This document shows, in pieces, positions 1-8,733 of a DNA stretch of 64,000 nt. Position 1 is the stretch's first letter; the number at the start of each line of letters is the position of its first letter. Origin of the DNA: Streptomyces sp. AM 2-1-1 (GTDB lineage Bacteria; Actinomycetota; Actinomycetes; Streptomycetales; Streptomycetaceae); contig NZ_CP119147.1 of the NCBI RefSeq assembly GCF_029167645.1, positions 5,102,501 through 5,166,500 on the forward strand. Reading direction: 5' to 3'. The notes under the pieces are model-generated. The model was not told the DNA's origin and ran no database searches. It saw nothing but the letters and a program-made list of their open reading frames with translations. A program made the translations under genes and the position numbers.

Positions 1-873
1 GCGCTCACCCAGCACACCGAGCGGATCGGCTTCCTCGTCGCGTTCCGCGCCGGATTCACCAGCCCCACCCTGCTCGCCCAACAGGCGGACGCCTTCCGCC
101 GTTTCGCGGGAGGGCGTCTCTCCCTCAACGTGGTCACCGGGGGCGATCCGGCCGAACAGCGCGCCTACGGAGACGCGTTGCCGCACGACCAGCGGTACGC
201 CCGTACCGACGAGGTGATGTCGGTACTGCGCGACCTCCTCGACGGCAAGGAGGTCGACCACGCCGGCGAACACCTGCGGATCGAGGGCGCGAAGCTCACC
301 GACCCGGCCGTCCAGCACCGGGTGCCCCTGTACTTCGGCGGGGCGTCTCCCGCCGCCGAGGCCGTCGCCGCCCGACGGGCCGATGTCCAACTCCTGTGGG
401 GCGAGCCGCCCGCCGCCGTCGCCGGCCGCATCACCCGGCTGCGCGCGGTGGCCCCGGCCCTGCGGTACGGCATCCGGCTGCACGTCATCAGCCGGGACAC
501 CTCCGCCGAGGCGTGGGCCGAGGCCGACCGGATCCTCGCGGGCATCGACCCGGAGGCGGTCCGGGCCAGCCAGGAACGGTTCGCGCGGATGGACTCCGTG
601 GGGCAGGCCCGGATGACCGCCCTGCACGGCGGCAGCGCCGACGCCGCGACGCTGGAGACCTCACCGAACCTCTGGGCCGGCATCGGTCTGGTGCGCGAAG
701 GGGCCGGTACCGCGCTCGTCGGCTCGCACGACGAGGTGGCCGCGCGGCTCGACGAGTACCGGCGGCTCGGCGTCGACGAGTTCGTCCTCTCCGGCTACCC
801 CCACCTCGAGGAGGCGTTCCGGGTCGGCGAAGAGGTCGCCCCCCGGCTCCGCGCCCTCGCGGCGGGGGCCTGA
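1..873 (+). CDS. FMNH2-dependent alkanesulfonate monooxygenase-like (LLM class), 5' truncated
   Basis: The reading frame is open from base 1, so the gene starts before the window; about 290 residues are visible of a family length near 370. The residues before the first internal GTG (GRLSLNVVTGGDP) are typical of SsuD-like bacterial luciferase-fold flavin monooxygenases, which use reduced FMN from a partner reductase to release sulfite from alkanesulfonates in the cytoplasm. Further family features are LYFGGASPAA, the LWGEPP stretch and the C-terminal EYRRLGVDEFVLSGYPHLEE. Substrate cannot be told from the sequence. It converges on the hydrolase gene with a 27-base gap. An SsuD role is likely; another LLM-class substrate is possible. 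Confidence 0.85.
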   Translation, partial: ALTQHTERIGFLVAFRAGFTSPTLLAQQADAFRRFAGGRLSLNVVTGGDPAEQRAYGDALPHDQRYARTDEVMSVLRDLLDGKEVDHAGEHLRIEGAKLTDPAVQHRVPLYFGGASPAAEAVAARRADVQLLWGEPPAAVAGRITRLRAVAPALRYGIRLHVISRDTSAEAWAEADRILAGIDPEAVRASQERFARMDSVGQARMTALHGGSADAATLETSPNLWAGIGLVREGAGTALVGSHDEVAARLDEYRRLGVDEFVLSGYPHLEEAFRVGEEVAPRLRALAAGA

Positions 874-900
874 GCGTCTGCCCGTGCCGCGCCTGCGGGC

Positions 901-1866
901 TCACTTGCTCTCGATGCGTCCGGCCGGCTCGGGGTCGGACGCGAGCGCCTCGCACGCCGTCCGCCAGGCGTGGTCCGCGGGGTCGAGCAGGCTGCGGAGG
1001 TAGGCCGAGGTGAGCAGTCCGACGGCGGCGACACGGTCGGGGCTCTCGTCGGTGGTCTCGGCGACGTCGTATCCGGGGATGCCGCCGAGGGCGTGCCCCG
1101 CGCCGAACAGCGTGAGCAGCGCCTTGGGTCCGGGGGCCAGCGTGTAGGGGTCGGCGTGCCAGGCGGGCCCCATGTCGGTGAAGTGCCGCGAGTCGTCCTC
1201 GTCGCCGGCGACGACCAGGGCGGGTGTGGTCATCGTGGAGAAGTCGATGGTCGCGAAGACCGGCAGGGCGTCACCCATGGGCCCGTTGACGACGTCGCCC
1301 CTGCCCGGTGCGGCGAGCAGCACGCCTGCCTTGATCCTGGGCTCGGTGAGGTCCACCGCTTCCCCGGTGCCGGGGTCGGTGAGCCCGGCACCGAGCAGGG
1401 TGCTGGAGGTGAAGCCGCCGAAGGAGTGTCCGGCGACGGCGACCCTGGAGCGGTCGATCCGTCCGGCCAGCAGCGGCACGGCCTTCTCGATCTCGTCGAG
1501 CCGGTCGAGGACGTGGGTCATGTCCTCGGCGCGGGAACGCCAGAAGAAGGGTGCTCCGGGCGCGTCGGCGACCCGGTGGGCCAGGGTCCGGGAGGTGAGG
1601 TGGGTGGGCTGGATGACGACGAAGCCGTGGGACGCCCAGAAATTGACGAGCGGGGCATAGCCGTTCAGCGAGGAGAGGTTGTTCGAAGGGCCATGGCCGT
1701 GGGACAGGAGGATGACGGGGAGCGCCGAACCCGTCCCGGGCGCGGAGACGCGCACCTCGAGGTCCACGGGGCGTCCGGGTACGGACAGCACCACCGGACT
1801 GTAGGACAGCACCGGGACGGACGGGCCGAGTATGTCGGCGGTGGAGGTGGAGGTGGAGGTGTTCAT
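901..1866 (-). CDS. alpha/beta hydrolase (dienelactone hydrolase/chlorophyllase-like)
   Basis: A 321-residue cytoplasmic alpha/beta hydrolase without signal peptide. The oxyanion region VILLSHGHGP lies near residue 51, the nucleophile elbow AGHSFGG puts the catalytic Ser at about 148, an acidic residue is offered by VVAGDEDDS and the His by GAGHALGG. Architecture resembles the platelet-activating-factor acetylhydrolase/chlorophyllase group; the substrate is unknown. The ATG at 1866 is chosen because AGAAGGG precedes it and homology would begin just after; an in-frame start at 1926 is upstream of no obvious ribosome site. Residues 3-9 are a Thr-Ser run encoded by a hexanucleotide repeat. A strong, operator-containing promoter lies at 1968-2015, so it is probably tightly repressed. 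Confidence 0.85.
   Translation of the reverse strand: MNTSTSTSTADILGPSVPVLSYSPVVLSVPGRPVDLEVRVSAPGTGSALPVILLSHGHGPSNNLSSLNGYAPLVNFWASHGFVVIQPTHLTSRTLAHRVADAPGAPFFWRSRAEDMTHVLDRLDEIEKAVPLLAGRIDRSRVAVAGHSFGGFTSSTLLGAGLTDPGTGEAVDLTEPRIKAGVLLAAPGRGDVVNGPMGDALPVFATIDFSTMTTPALVVAGDEDDSRHFTDMGPAWHADPYTLAPGPKALLTLFGAGHALGGIPGYDVAETTDESPDRVAAVGLLTSAYLRSLLDPADHAWRTACEALASDPEPAGRIESK
1840..1860 (+). repeat. hexanucleotide microsatellite (GGTGGA)3.5
   Basis: Three and a half copies of GGTGGA lie inside the first codons of the minus-strand hydrolase and encode alternating Thr and Ser. Because the unit is six bases, copy-number changes would alter length but not frame. Confidence 0.75.
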
Positions 1867-1967
1867 GATGTGGCGGTCGCCCTTCTGTGGGCCCTGCCTC
1901 CCGGGGGTCTGTCTCCCCCGGCGCACGACAGAGCGGTCAACGGCGCTCCGCTTCGGCCGACATGAAG

Positions 1968-2015
1968 CGGAACGCTGCTCCGTTTAATATCCGGAACAGC
2001 GCTCCGTTTTGTCAA
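1968..2015 (-). promoter_or_regulatory. promoter with two tandem TetR-like operators
   Basis: Read leftward, TTGACA (2015-2010) is a perfect -35 box followed after 18 bases by GATATT as -10. Two similar dyads overlap it: CGGAACGCTGCTCCGTTT at 1968-1985 and CGGAACAGCGCTCCGTTT at 1992-2009, centre spacing 24 bases. One lies exactly between -35 and -10, the other just downstream. The GGAAC-N5-TCC shape is common for TetR-family operators. No TetR gene is adjacent, so the repressor must be elsewhere or outside the window. Confidence 0.65.
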
Positions 2016-2108
2016 GCGCGGGGGTTCGCCCAGGGTGCGGGCCCGGCGGGCTCCCCGCTCCGTCACGCGTGCCGTCGGCCGTGCGGGACGGAGCGGGGCG
2101 CCCGCACG

Positions 2109-3503
2109 TCACGGACCGTCCGGCTCCTCGCCCACGACCCCTCGGGCGATGCCCAGCGCCACCAGATCCTGCGGGCGCAGCCCCAGCCGGTCCGCCGTCT
2201 CGTCGGCCTCGGCCGGCGGTCGCTTGAGGATCGCCGCCGCCGACTCCGGCGCGATGACCGAGAAGTAGCTGTCCGCCGTGACGTAGGTGCGGCCGGGGGA
2301 GGCCAGCGCGAGGGCGCCGCCCGAACCGCCCTCGCCGATCACCAGCGTGGTCACCGGCACCCGTGCCCCGGCGACCGCCGCGAAGGTGTCGGCGATCGCC
2401 GCGCCCGCCCCGGCCCGCTCGGCCGCCGCGTCGTTGGCGGCGCCCGGCGTGTCGATCAGGGTGAGTACGGGGATGCCCAGCCGGTCCGCGAGCCGGAGCA
2501 CCCGGGCGGCGGTCCGGTAGCCGGCCGGCCGGGTGGCGGTGCCGCACTGGGCGACGTACGCCACCGGCTGCTCGCCGTGCAGCCCGAACCCGCAGAGCGT
2601 CCCCGGGTCGGTGCCGCCCGACCGGTCGCCGTTCAACGGGAGCCGGTGGGTGAAGTACGCGTCCAGGTACGCCTGTGCGCGCGGTCGTCGCGGGGCGCGT
2701 GCCCGGGCCACCGCCTCCCGTCCGGTCGCCGGGAGCCGGGTCGTGGAGAGCGCCTGCGGCACCGGAGCGGGCAGGACGCCGGATGCGGGCGCCCCGGCCT
2801 CCGCGCCGCCCTTCAGCACCCCCAGCCACCGGCCCAGGGTGCTCGCCAGCCCCTCCTCTTCCACCACCGCGTCGACCTGGCCGGCCGCCGACTGCCCCTC
2901 GGCCGTGTACGCGTACGGATCCGCGTCGGCCGGACGCACCCGCGAACCGGCGAACCCGACCTGCGCGCCCGGCAGCGCCAGCACCACGTCGGCGCCCGCG
3001 CCCACGGTGGCCCAGCCGCCGCCCGTCGTCGGGTCGCGCACTACCGCGAGGTGCGCAAGCCCCGCCGCCCGCAGCTCCGCCGCGGCGCGGGCCACCCGCT
3101 GGAGCTGGGTGAGTGCGACCATGCCCTCCTGCATACGGCTGCCACCCGTGGCGACGAGCGAGACCAGCGGCAGCCGCAGCTCCCGCGCGAGCGTGTAGGC
3201 CGCTGTCAGCCGGTCGCCGGTGTGCCGGCCCAACGAGCCTCCCAGGAAGCCGAATTCGAAGGCGAGCAGCACACAGGGGCGACCGTCGAGGGAGGCCGTG
3301 CCGTGCACGACGGACTCCGTCTCGCCGGTCCGCCGGGCCGCCTCGGCCCGCGCCGCGCCGTAGCCGGGCCAGCCGAGCGGGCCGTCCGGCGCCGGCGGGC
3401 CGCCCGGATGGTGCCCGTCCCCCGGGGGCGGCCGTTCGTCGAAGGTGTCCGCGACGGCGGCGATCATCTCGCGCGCGGTCCGGCGCACCGGCCGCTCAGT
3501 CAC
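2109..3503 (-). CDS. acyl-CoA carboxylase carboxyltransferase (fused beta/alpha halves)
   Basis: A 464-residue biotin-dependent carboxyltransferase that would move a carboxyl group from carboxybiotin to acetyl- or propionyl-CoA. The N-terminal half carries the beta-type crotonase fold (LEFGFLGGSLG-like region near 85, GGSRMQEG near 115, DPTTGGG) and the C-terminal half the alpha-type fold (IDTPGAA near 360, VIGEGGSGGALAL near 405). There is no AccD-type zinc finger at the N-terminus. The GTG start is fixed by an eight-base overlap, GTGACTGA, with the end of the upstream matB-like gene, implying translational coupling. Biotin carrier and carboxylase subunits are not nearby. Substrate specificity is not deducible. 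Confidence 0.85.
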   Translation of the reverse strand: MTERPVRRTAREMIAAVADTFDERPPPGDGHHPGGPPAPDGPLGWPGYGAARAEAARRTGETESVVHGTASLDGRPCVLLAFEFGFLGGSLGRHTGDRLTAAYTLARELRLPLVSLVATGGSRMQEGMVALTQLQRVARAAAELRAAGLAHLAVVRDPTTGGGWATVGAGADVVLALPGAQVGFAGSRVRPADADPYAYTAEGQSAAGQVDAVVEEEGLASTLGRWLGVLKGGAEAGAPASGVLPAPVPQALSTTRLPATGREAVARARAPRRPRAQAYLDAYFTHRLPLNGDRSGGTDPGTLCGFGLHGEQPVAYVAQCGTATRPAGYRTAARVLRLADRLGIPVLTLIDTPGAANDAAAERAGAGAAIADTFAAVAGARVPVTTLVIGEGGSGGALALASPGRTYVTADSYFSVIAPESAAAILKRPPAEADETADRLGLRPQDLVALGIARGVVGEEPDGP

Positions 3504-5004
3504 CGCGGACCTGCCGCGCCCCGGCCGTCAGGGCCCGTTTCATGATCTTGCCCAGGTCGTTGCGGGGCAGCGCGTCGAGGTAGTGGACGGTCCGGGGCCG
3601 CTTGTGCGGGGAGAGCAGCTCCGCCACGTGGTCGGCCAACTCGGCTTCGCCGGGCGGGCTGTCGGGGTGGGAGGGGACCACCCAGGCGACGACCCGCTCC
3701 CCGAGATCCGCGTCCGGCTCGCCGGTGACGGCGGCCTCGCGGACGCCGGGGTGGTCGAGCAGGGCGTTCTCGATCTCGCCCGCCCCGATCTTGTAACCGC
3801 CGCTCTTGATCAGGTCGGTGGCCTTGCGCCCGACGATCGTCACGTACCCGTCGGGGGCCACCGTGGCCACGTCGCCCGTACGGAACCAGCCGTCCTCGGT
3901 GTAGGCGGCGGCCGTGGCGTCCGGCCGGCCCAGGTAGCCGCTGAAGAGGTTCGGGCCGCGCACCTGGATCTCGCCGATCGCCCCGGGGGCGGTCGCCGGC
4001 GAGCCGTCCTCCTCCACCAGGCGGAGCTCGACCCCCGCGAGCGGCGGCCCCACCGTGCCGGGCCGGGGGAGACCGTCCGCCCGGACACCGGTGTTCATCA
4101 GGGTCTCCGTCATGCCGTAGCGCTCGATCACCCGGCGCCCGGTGGCCGCGTGGATCCGCTCGTGGTCGTGGACCGGCAGTGCGGCCGAACCCGAGACCAG
4201 CAGCCGGGCGCCCGCCAGGGCCCCGGCGAGCGCGACCCCGGCGTCCCCGGCCTCCTGGAGGGCCTCCGCCAGCCGGTGGTACATGGTGGGGACGCCGAAC
4301 AACATCGTCCCGCCGGAAGCGAGTTCACGGGTCACACCCTCGGGGGAGAACCGTCCCAGGTGGCGTACCGACCCGCCCCGGCGCAGCGGCCCGAGCACTC
4401 CGAGGACCAGCCCGTGCACATGGAAGAGCGGCAGCGCGTGGACGAGGACGTCGTCGCCGGTCCACCCCCAGGCGTCCTCCAGGGCGTCCAGTGAGGCCGC
4501 GACCGCCCGACGGGGGAGGATCGCGCCCTTGGGCGGCCCGGTCGTGCCGGAGGTGTAGACGATCAGCGCGGCCGTCTCCGGACCGGGCTCGCCGCAGACG
4601 TCCGCGGCCGTGGGGCCGGCGTCGCCGTCGACGAGGACGTCGATGCGGGGCACCGCCGCGAGGGCCGGCGGCAGGGTGTCGTCCGGTCCGGCCAGCACGG
4701 CGGCCGGGGCGCTGTCGCCGACGATGTGCGCGAGTTCGCGTGCGCCCGTCTTCGGGTTGAGGGGCACGGCGGGTACGCCCGCGAGGAGGGCGGCCACCAC
4801 GGCCACGACCGTCTCGGCGGAGGGCGTCGCCCAGACGGCGATCCGGCCGCCGGCCCCGGCGATCCGGGGTCCCAGCGAGCCGGCGAGAGCCGCCAACCGG
4901 GCGTAGGAGAGGGAGAGTTCGCCGAAGCGGACGGCCTCCCGGCCGTCCGCGCCGGCGAGTGGACTCTGGAGCGCGGGGAGAAGTGGCGTCACGCCGGGCA
5001 GCAT
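3496..5004 (-). CDS. matB: malonyl-CoA synthetase (acyl-CoA ligase, MatB type)
   Basis: A 502-residue ANL-superfamily ligase that activates a free acid as acyl-AMP and transfers it to CoA. The P-loop YTSGTTGPPKG is at 150-160, the A5 motif ERYGMTET near 305, the hinge/A8 motif GYKIGAGEIE near 410 and the catalytic Lys in the C-terminal LGKIMKR. Length, the AVWATPSAETVVAVVAAL region and pairing with a carboxyltransferase fit MatB, which makes malonyl-CoA and methylmalonyl-CoA from malonate and methylmalonate in Streptomyces coelicolor. It is the first gene of a two-gene operon and overlaps the next one. A different short dicarboxylate or fatty acid substrate cannot be excluded. Confidence 0.85.
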   Translation of the reverse strand: MLPGVTPLLPALQSPLAGADGREAVRFGELSLSYARLAALAGSLGPRIAGAGGRIAVWATPSAETVVAVVAALLAGVPAVPLNPKTGARELAHIVGDSAPAAVLAGPDDTLPPALAAVPRIDVLVDGDAGPTAADVCGEPGPETAALIVYTSGTTGPPKGAILPRRAVAASLDALEDAWGWTGDDVLVHALPLFHVHGLVLGVLGPLRRGGSVRHLGRFSPEGVTRELASGGTMLFGVPTMYHRLAEALQEAGDAGVALAGALAGARLLVSGSAALPVHDHERIHAATGRRVIERYGMTETLMNTGVRADGLPRPGTVGPPLAGVELRLVEEDGSPATAPGAIGEIQVRGPNLFSGYLGRPDATAAAYTEDGWFRTGDVATVAPDGYVTIVGRKATDLIKSGGYKIGAGEIENALLDHPGVREAAVTGEPDADLGERVVAWVVPSHPDSPPGEAELADHVAELLSPHKRPRTVHYLDALPRNDLGKIMKRALTAGARQVRGD

Positions 5005-5031
5005 AAGGGCCGACGGGTGGCCCGGGGTGGC

Positions 5032-6249
5032 TCAGCCCGGGTCCCGCTGGATGGTCCGCATCCGCCCGTAGGCGTACACACAGCCGGCCAGCGCGAGATC
5101 GGACAACAGCATGAAGCCGATCGAGTACGAACCCTTCGCGCTGTAGATCGCCCCCATCACCAGCGGCGGCACGAACCCGCCGAGACCGCCCATCGCGCCG
5201 ACGATGCCGGTCACGCTGCCCACCTTCGGCTGCGGGGTGACCTGGGAGACCAGGGCGAAGACACTGCCGCTCGCGGTGCCGAGCCCGGCCGCCATGGCGA
5301 GCAGGGCGATCGTGCCGAGCGGGTCGAGCGCCGGGTCGAAGGCCTGGACGATCGCCATCAGCGCGGCCAGCAGCAGCGCCCCCGCGGTGACCAGCGCCGG
5401 GTGCAGACGGTCCGAGAGGTAGCCGCCCACCGGCCGGAAGACGACGGTGACCAGCGCGAAACCGGCGGCCTTCGTGCCCGCCTCGGTGGGGGACATGTCG
5501 TACCACGTCTTGAGGTAGGTCGGCAGGTAGACCCCGAACGCCACGATGCCGCCGAAGCCGATCGCGTAGAGCGCCGACAGCTCCCAGGTCACCCGCAGCC
5601 GGCCCGCGGCGGAGAGCCGGTGGACGAGGGTGTCGGCCGGCACGGGCCGGTCGGGGCGGTCGGTGACGAGGACGGCGGCGAGCAGCGCGTACACCAGCAG
5701 CGCGCCCGCCACCACCAGGAACGGCAGGTTGTCGCCGTGCTCGGCGATGCGCGGGGTGAAGTACCCGGAGAGCGCCACACCGCCCATGCCCATGCCGAAG
5801 ACACCGAGCGCGAGCCCCCGGTCGGAGGGCGGGAACCAGGAGTTGACCAGCGGAATGCCGATGGCGAACGTGGTGCCGCCGAGCCCCAGCAGGAACCCGA
5901 CCGCGAGCATCGCCCCGTAGGAGTCCTTCGCCGGGACGAGCAGCAGTACGGGCACGACGGTCAGCGCCGAGACGGCGGGGAACATCAGCCGGGCCCCGTA
6001 CCTGTCGGTCAGCGCGCCCACCGGGATGCGGCCCAGTGAGCCCACGATCACCGGCACGGCGACCAGGAAGGACTGCTGGAACGAACTGAGCCCCAGCCGG
6101 TCCTTGAACTCGCCCGAGAGCGGCGAGACCAGGTTCCAGGCCCAGAAGGTCAGCGCGAAGCCGACCGTCGCCACGACGAGGTTGCGGTAGGCGGCTGCGG
6201 AGGGCTTCGCCGCCGGGGCGGCGGGCTGCTGGCGGGCTGCGGTGTCCAC
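5032..6249 (-). CDS. MFS transporter, nitrate/nitrite porter (NarK/NasA) type
   Basis: About 405 residues with twelve predicted hydrophobic segments. The segment after the first helix (AWNLVSPLSGEF), the loop GRIPVGALTDRYGARL and the late glycine-rich GAMGGLGGFVPP are characteristic of the nitrate-nitrite porter family. It would move nitrate or nitrite across the membrane. The open frame extends to 6450, but that would run over the divergent AsnC gene; GTG at 6249 gives a sensible 22-residue hydrophilic N-terminus, although its ribosome site is weak. The Lrp/AsnC regulator starts 169 bases away on the other strand and is the obvious candidate regulator. Confidence 0.82.
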   Translation of the reverse strand: MDTAARQQPAAPAAKPSAAAYRNLVVATVGFALTFWAWNLVSPLSGEFKDRLGLSSFQQSFLVAVPVIVGSLGRIPVGALTDRYGARLMFPAVSALTVVPVLLLVPAKDSYGAMLAVGFLLGLGGTTFAIGIPLVNSWFPPSDRGLALGVFGMGMGGVALSGYFTPRIAEHGDNLPFLVVAGALLVYALLAAVLVTDRPDRPVPADTLVHRLSAAGRLRVTWELSALYAIGFGGIVAFGVYLPTYLKTWYDMSPTEAGTKAAGFALVTVVFRPVGGYLSDRLHPALVTAGALLLAALMAIVQAFDPALDPLGTIALLAMAAGLGTASGSVFALVSQVTPQPKVGSVTGIVGAMGGLGGFVPPLVMGAIYSAKGSYSIGFMLLSDLALAGCVYAYGRMRTIQRDPG

Positions 6250-6418
6250 GGCCCCAGTCAAGACCGCGCGCCCGCCGGGAGCCCGTCCGACTGCTCCGAA
6301 CGGGTCATCCGGACGGACCCGCCGGGCAGCCCGCCGGGCCACGGATTCCCGGTGCGCTCCCGTGCGCCCGCCGTCCTCCCCGCAGTCGGTTTCGCCCGAA
6401 TGCTGCGACAATCGCCGT

Positions 6419-6850
6419 ATGGACCGGCTGGACAGAGAAATACTCGCCATCCTCCAGGAGGATGCCCGGATCTCCTACCGCGACCTGGGCGTACGCGTCG
6501 GACTCAGCGCCAACGCCGCCGGCGACCGGGTGCGCCGGATGCGCCGCGACGGGATCATCCGCGGCTTCACGGTGATCGTCGACCCGGCCGCCGACACCCG
6601 CTCCGGGCTCGTCGTCTTCATCGACGTCTCGCTCCGCCTGGACACCACCAACGAGGAGTTCGAACGCTCCGTACTGATGCTGCCGGGCATCACCGAGGTG
6701 GTGCACCTGACCGGCGGCCACGACTACCTCGTACGGGCCACGGCGGCCGACCCCGGCGCACTCGACACCCTGCTGCGGAGGCTCAAGCGGGAGGCGGGCG
6801 TCGCCCACTCCCTCACCCGGGTCGCCCTCCGGGCGGCCCCCTCCCGCTGA
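6419..6850 (+). CDS. Lrp/AsnC family transcriptional regulator
   Basis: A 143-residue regulator starting MDRLDREILAIL, the standard beginning of the Lrp/AsnC winged-helix domain (residues 1-60, helix-turn-helix ISYRDLGVRVGLSANAAGDRVRRM). Residues 65-140 form the RAM ligand-binding domain with the HDYLV motif typical of the amino-acid effector family. The ATG at 6419 fits the family start; the upstream open frame has no homology. It is divergent from the NarK-type transporter and probably controls it and itself. The effector is unknown. Confidence 0.9.
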   Translation: MDRLDREILAILQEDARISYRDLGVRVGLSANAAGDRVRRMRRDGIIRGFTVIVDPAADTRSGLVVFIDVSLRLDTTNEEFERSVLMLPGITEVVHLTGGHDYLVRATAADPGALDTLLRRLKREAGVAHSLTRVALRAAPSR

Positions 6851-6948
6851 GACCCGCCCCCCTTCCATCGAGACGGACGGCCCGCGCCCCCACCCGCCGA
6901 CCGGCCGGACCGGCTCGGCCGCACCGGTCCGGGGCGCCGGTCCCCCGG

Positions 6949-6984
6949 CGTCCGGGGCGTCCGGGGCGTCCGGGGCGTCCGAGG
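6949..6984 (+). repeat. 9-bp tandem repeat, four copies
   Basis: Three exact copies of CGTCCGGGG followed by CGTCCGAGG lie in the gap between the AsnC gene and the converging histidine kinase gene. No hairpin is obvious. It looks like slippage in GC-rich spacer. Confidence 0.8.
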
Positions 6985-7008
6985 AGTGAGTCCGGGGTGT
7001 CCGAGCCG

Positions 7009-8709
7009 TCAGAGCGGTGCCTGCCAGGTGAGGGGTCGCGGCCGTTCACCGTCCTCGTCCCGCCCGTCCCCCTCGACCCGCAGCTTTACCGCGCCCCGGC
7101 CGTCCGGCAGCCGGGCCGTCGCGTCCACCTCGACCTCGATCGCCGAGACGCCCTCCCTGCGGTGGGCGGCGGCCAGCGCGCTCCGCAGGACCGCCAGCAG
7201 CTCGGTCGCGGCCGGCTCGCCCACCAGCGCGTCCACCGGCCCCGTGAAACGTACCGACGGCTGGAAACCGAGCAGGGCCGAGGCGCCCGCCGTCTCCCGC
7301 AGCACCCGGCCGCGAAAAGTCGTCGGGGCGTCCGCGGGCGGCTGCTGGAGGGCGAAGATCGTCGTCCGCACCTCCTGGATCGTGGAGTCCAGTTCGTCCA
7401 CGGCCCGCACCAGCAGACCGTCCGCCTTCTCCGCGTTCCCGGTGTCCCCGGTCCACTCCGGCGCCTTCGTCGCCGCCACCGCCCGGCGGCGGGCCGACTC
7501 CAGCGTCATCTCCGTCGCGAAGAGCCGCTGGACCACGAGATCGTGCAGGTCACGGGCGATCCGGTCGCGGTCCTCGTAGACCGCGAGCTGCTCCCGGTCG
7601 TGCTGGGCGTCGGCCAGCACCAGGGCGAGCGCCGCCTGGGAGGCGAACTGTGTCGCCAGCAGCCGGTCCGCCGCAGTGTAGGGCCGGCCGCCGCGCAGCC
7701 GGGGCAGGGCGAGGGTGCCGATCAGCCGGCCACCGCTCTCCAGCGGCAGCATCATGCTGGGCCCGAACCGGTGCCGTACCGGCGTCGTCATCAGCGGGTC
7801 GGTCGCCGCGTCGTCCATGAACACCGGCTCCCCGCCCAGCAGATGGACGAGTACGGGGGAGCCGGGTGCGATCGTGGCACCCAGCAGGCCCGCCGGGTCC
7901 TCCAGGGTCGACACGGTGACGATCTCCATGCCGCCGTCCGCACGGGACTGCAGGATCACGCCCGCCGCCGCCTCCGCGAGCACCCGGGCCCCCTCGGCGA
8001 CGGTCTGGAGCGCCTGTGCCCGGCTCGTCCCGGTGAGCAGCGCCGTGGTGACGGCCGCCGACCCCTGGAGCCAGCGCTCCCGCTGGAGGGCCGACTCGTA
8101 GAGCCGGGAGTTGCTGATCGCGATGCCCGCCTGGGAGCCCAGCACCCGCAACAGCGCGTCGTCGGCGTCGGTGAACGGCCGTCCGCCGCTCTTCTCGGCG
8201 AGGTAGAGGTTGCCGAACACCTCGGTGTCCACCCGGACGGGCGTGCCGAGGAAGGTGTGCATCACCGGATGGCCCGGCGGTACCCCGACCGAGCGCGGGT
8301 CGCGGGTCAGATCGTCGGAGCGCAGCGGCCGGGGGTCCTGGATCAGCGCTCCCAGCACGCCGATGCGGCCGTCCGGGAGGGCACCGATGCGCCGCCGCTC
8401 CTCGTCGCCCAGCCCCGCGGTGTACAGCTCGGTGATCCGGCCGGACTCGGGGTCCAGCACCCCGAGGGCGCCGTAGCGCGCGTCGGTCAGCAGGGAGGCG
8501 GTGTCCACGATCTGCTGGAGCGTGGTGCCCAGGCCCAGATCGGTGCCGACGCTGAGCACCGCCTCCAGCAGCTGGGGCAGCCGGGGCGCGTACGCGTGCC
8601 GGTCGCCCCCGGACTCCCCGGGCCCGTCCGCCGTACCGCGCGCCGGCTCCGGCCGGTCCGGTGCGTCGTCCGGACCGGACGACGCACCGGCGTCGTGCTC
8701 CCGCGCCAC
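7009..8709 (-). CDS. dual-GAF sensor histidine kinase-like protein with degenerate ATPase domain
   Basis: A 566-residue DevS-like protein. After a hydrophilic N-terminus two GAF domains follow (about 45-200, motif GTPVRV...FGNLYLAEK; and about 215-370, motif SMMLPLESGGRLIGTLAL). A HisKA_3 dimerisation helix carries RDRIARDLHDLVVQRLF with the phosphoacceptor His near 390. The catalytic domain is abnormal: where DevS-type kinases have an N-box like REALSNVARHA there is RSALAAAHRREG, and instead of a DDGxG box plus G2 box the protein passes through EGDGRDEDG directly to the end, about 45 residues short. ATP binding is therefore doubtful. It lies 24 bases after mbl on the same strand, so the two are probably one operon. 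It may be a pseudokinase or a GAF-based adaptor. Confidence 0.85.
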   Translation of the reverse strand: MAREHDAGASSGPDDAPDRPEPARGTADGPGESGGDRHAYAPRLPQLLEAVLSVGTDLGLGTTLQQIVDTASLLTDARYGALGVLDPESGRITELYTAGLGDEERRRIGALPDGRIGVLGALIQDPRPLRSDDLTRDPRSVGVPPGHPVMHTFLGTPVRVDTEVFGNLYLAEKSGGRPFTDADDALLRVLGSQAGIAISNSRLYESALQRERWLQGSAAVTTALLTGTSRAQALQTVAEGARVLAEAAAGVILQSRADGGMEIVTVSTLEDPAGLLGATIAPGSPVLVHLLGGEPVFMDDAATDPLMTTPVRHRFGPSMMLPLESGGRLIGTLALPRLRGGRPYTAADRLLATQFASQAALALVLADAQHDREQLAVYEDRDRIARDLHDLVVQRLFATEMTLESARRRAVAATKAPEWTGDTGNAEKADGLLVRAVDELDSTIQEVRTTIFALQQPPADAPTTFRGRVLRETAGASALLGFQPSVRFTGPVDALVGEPAATELLAVLRSALAAAHRREGVSAIEVEVDATARLPDGRGAVKLRVEGDGRDEDGERPRPLTWQAPL

Positions 8710-8733
8710 TGCCTCGCCCCGGCCGCGGTGCGC

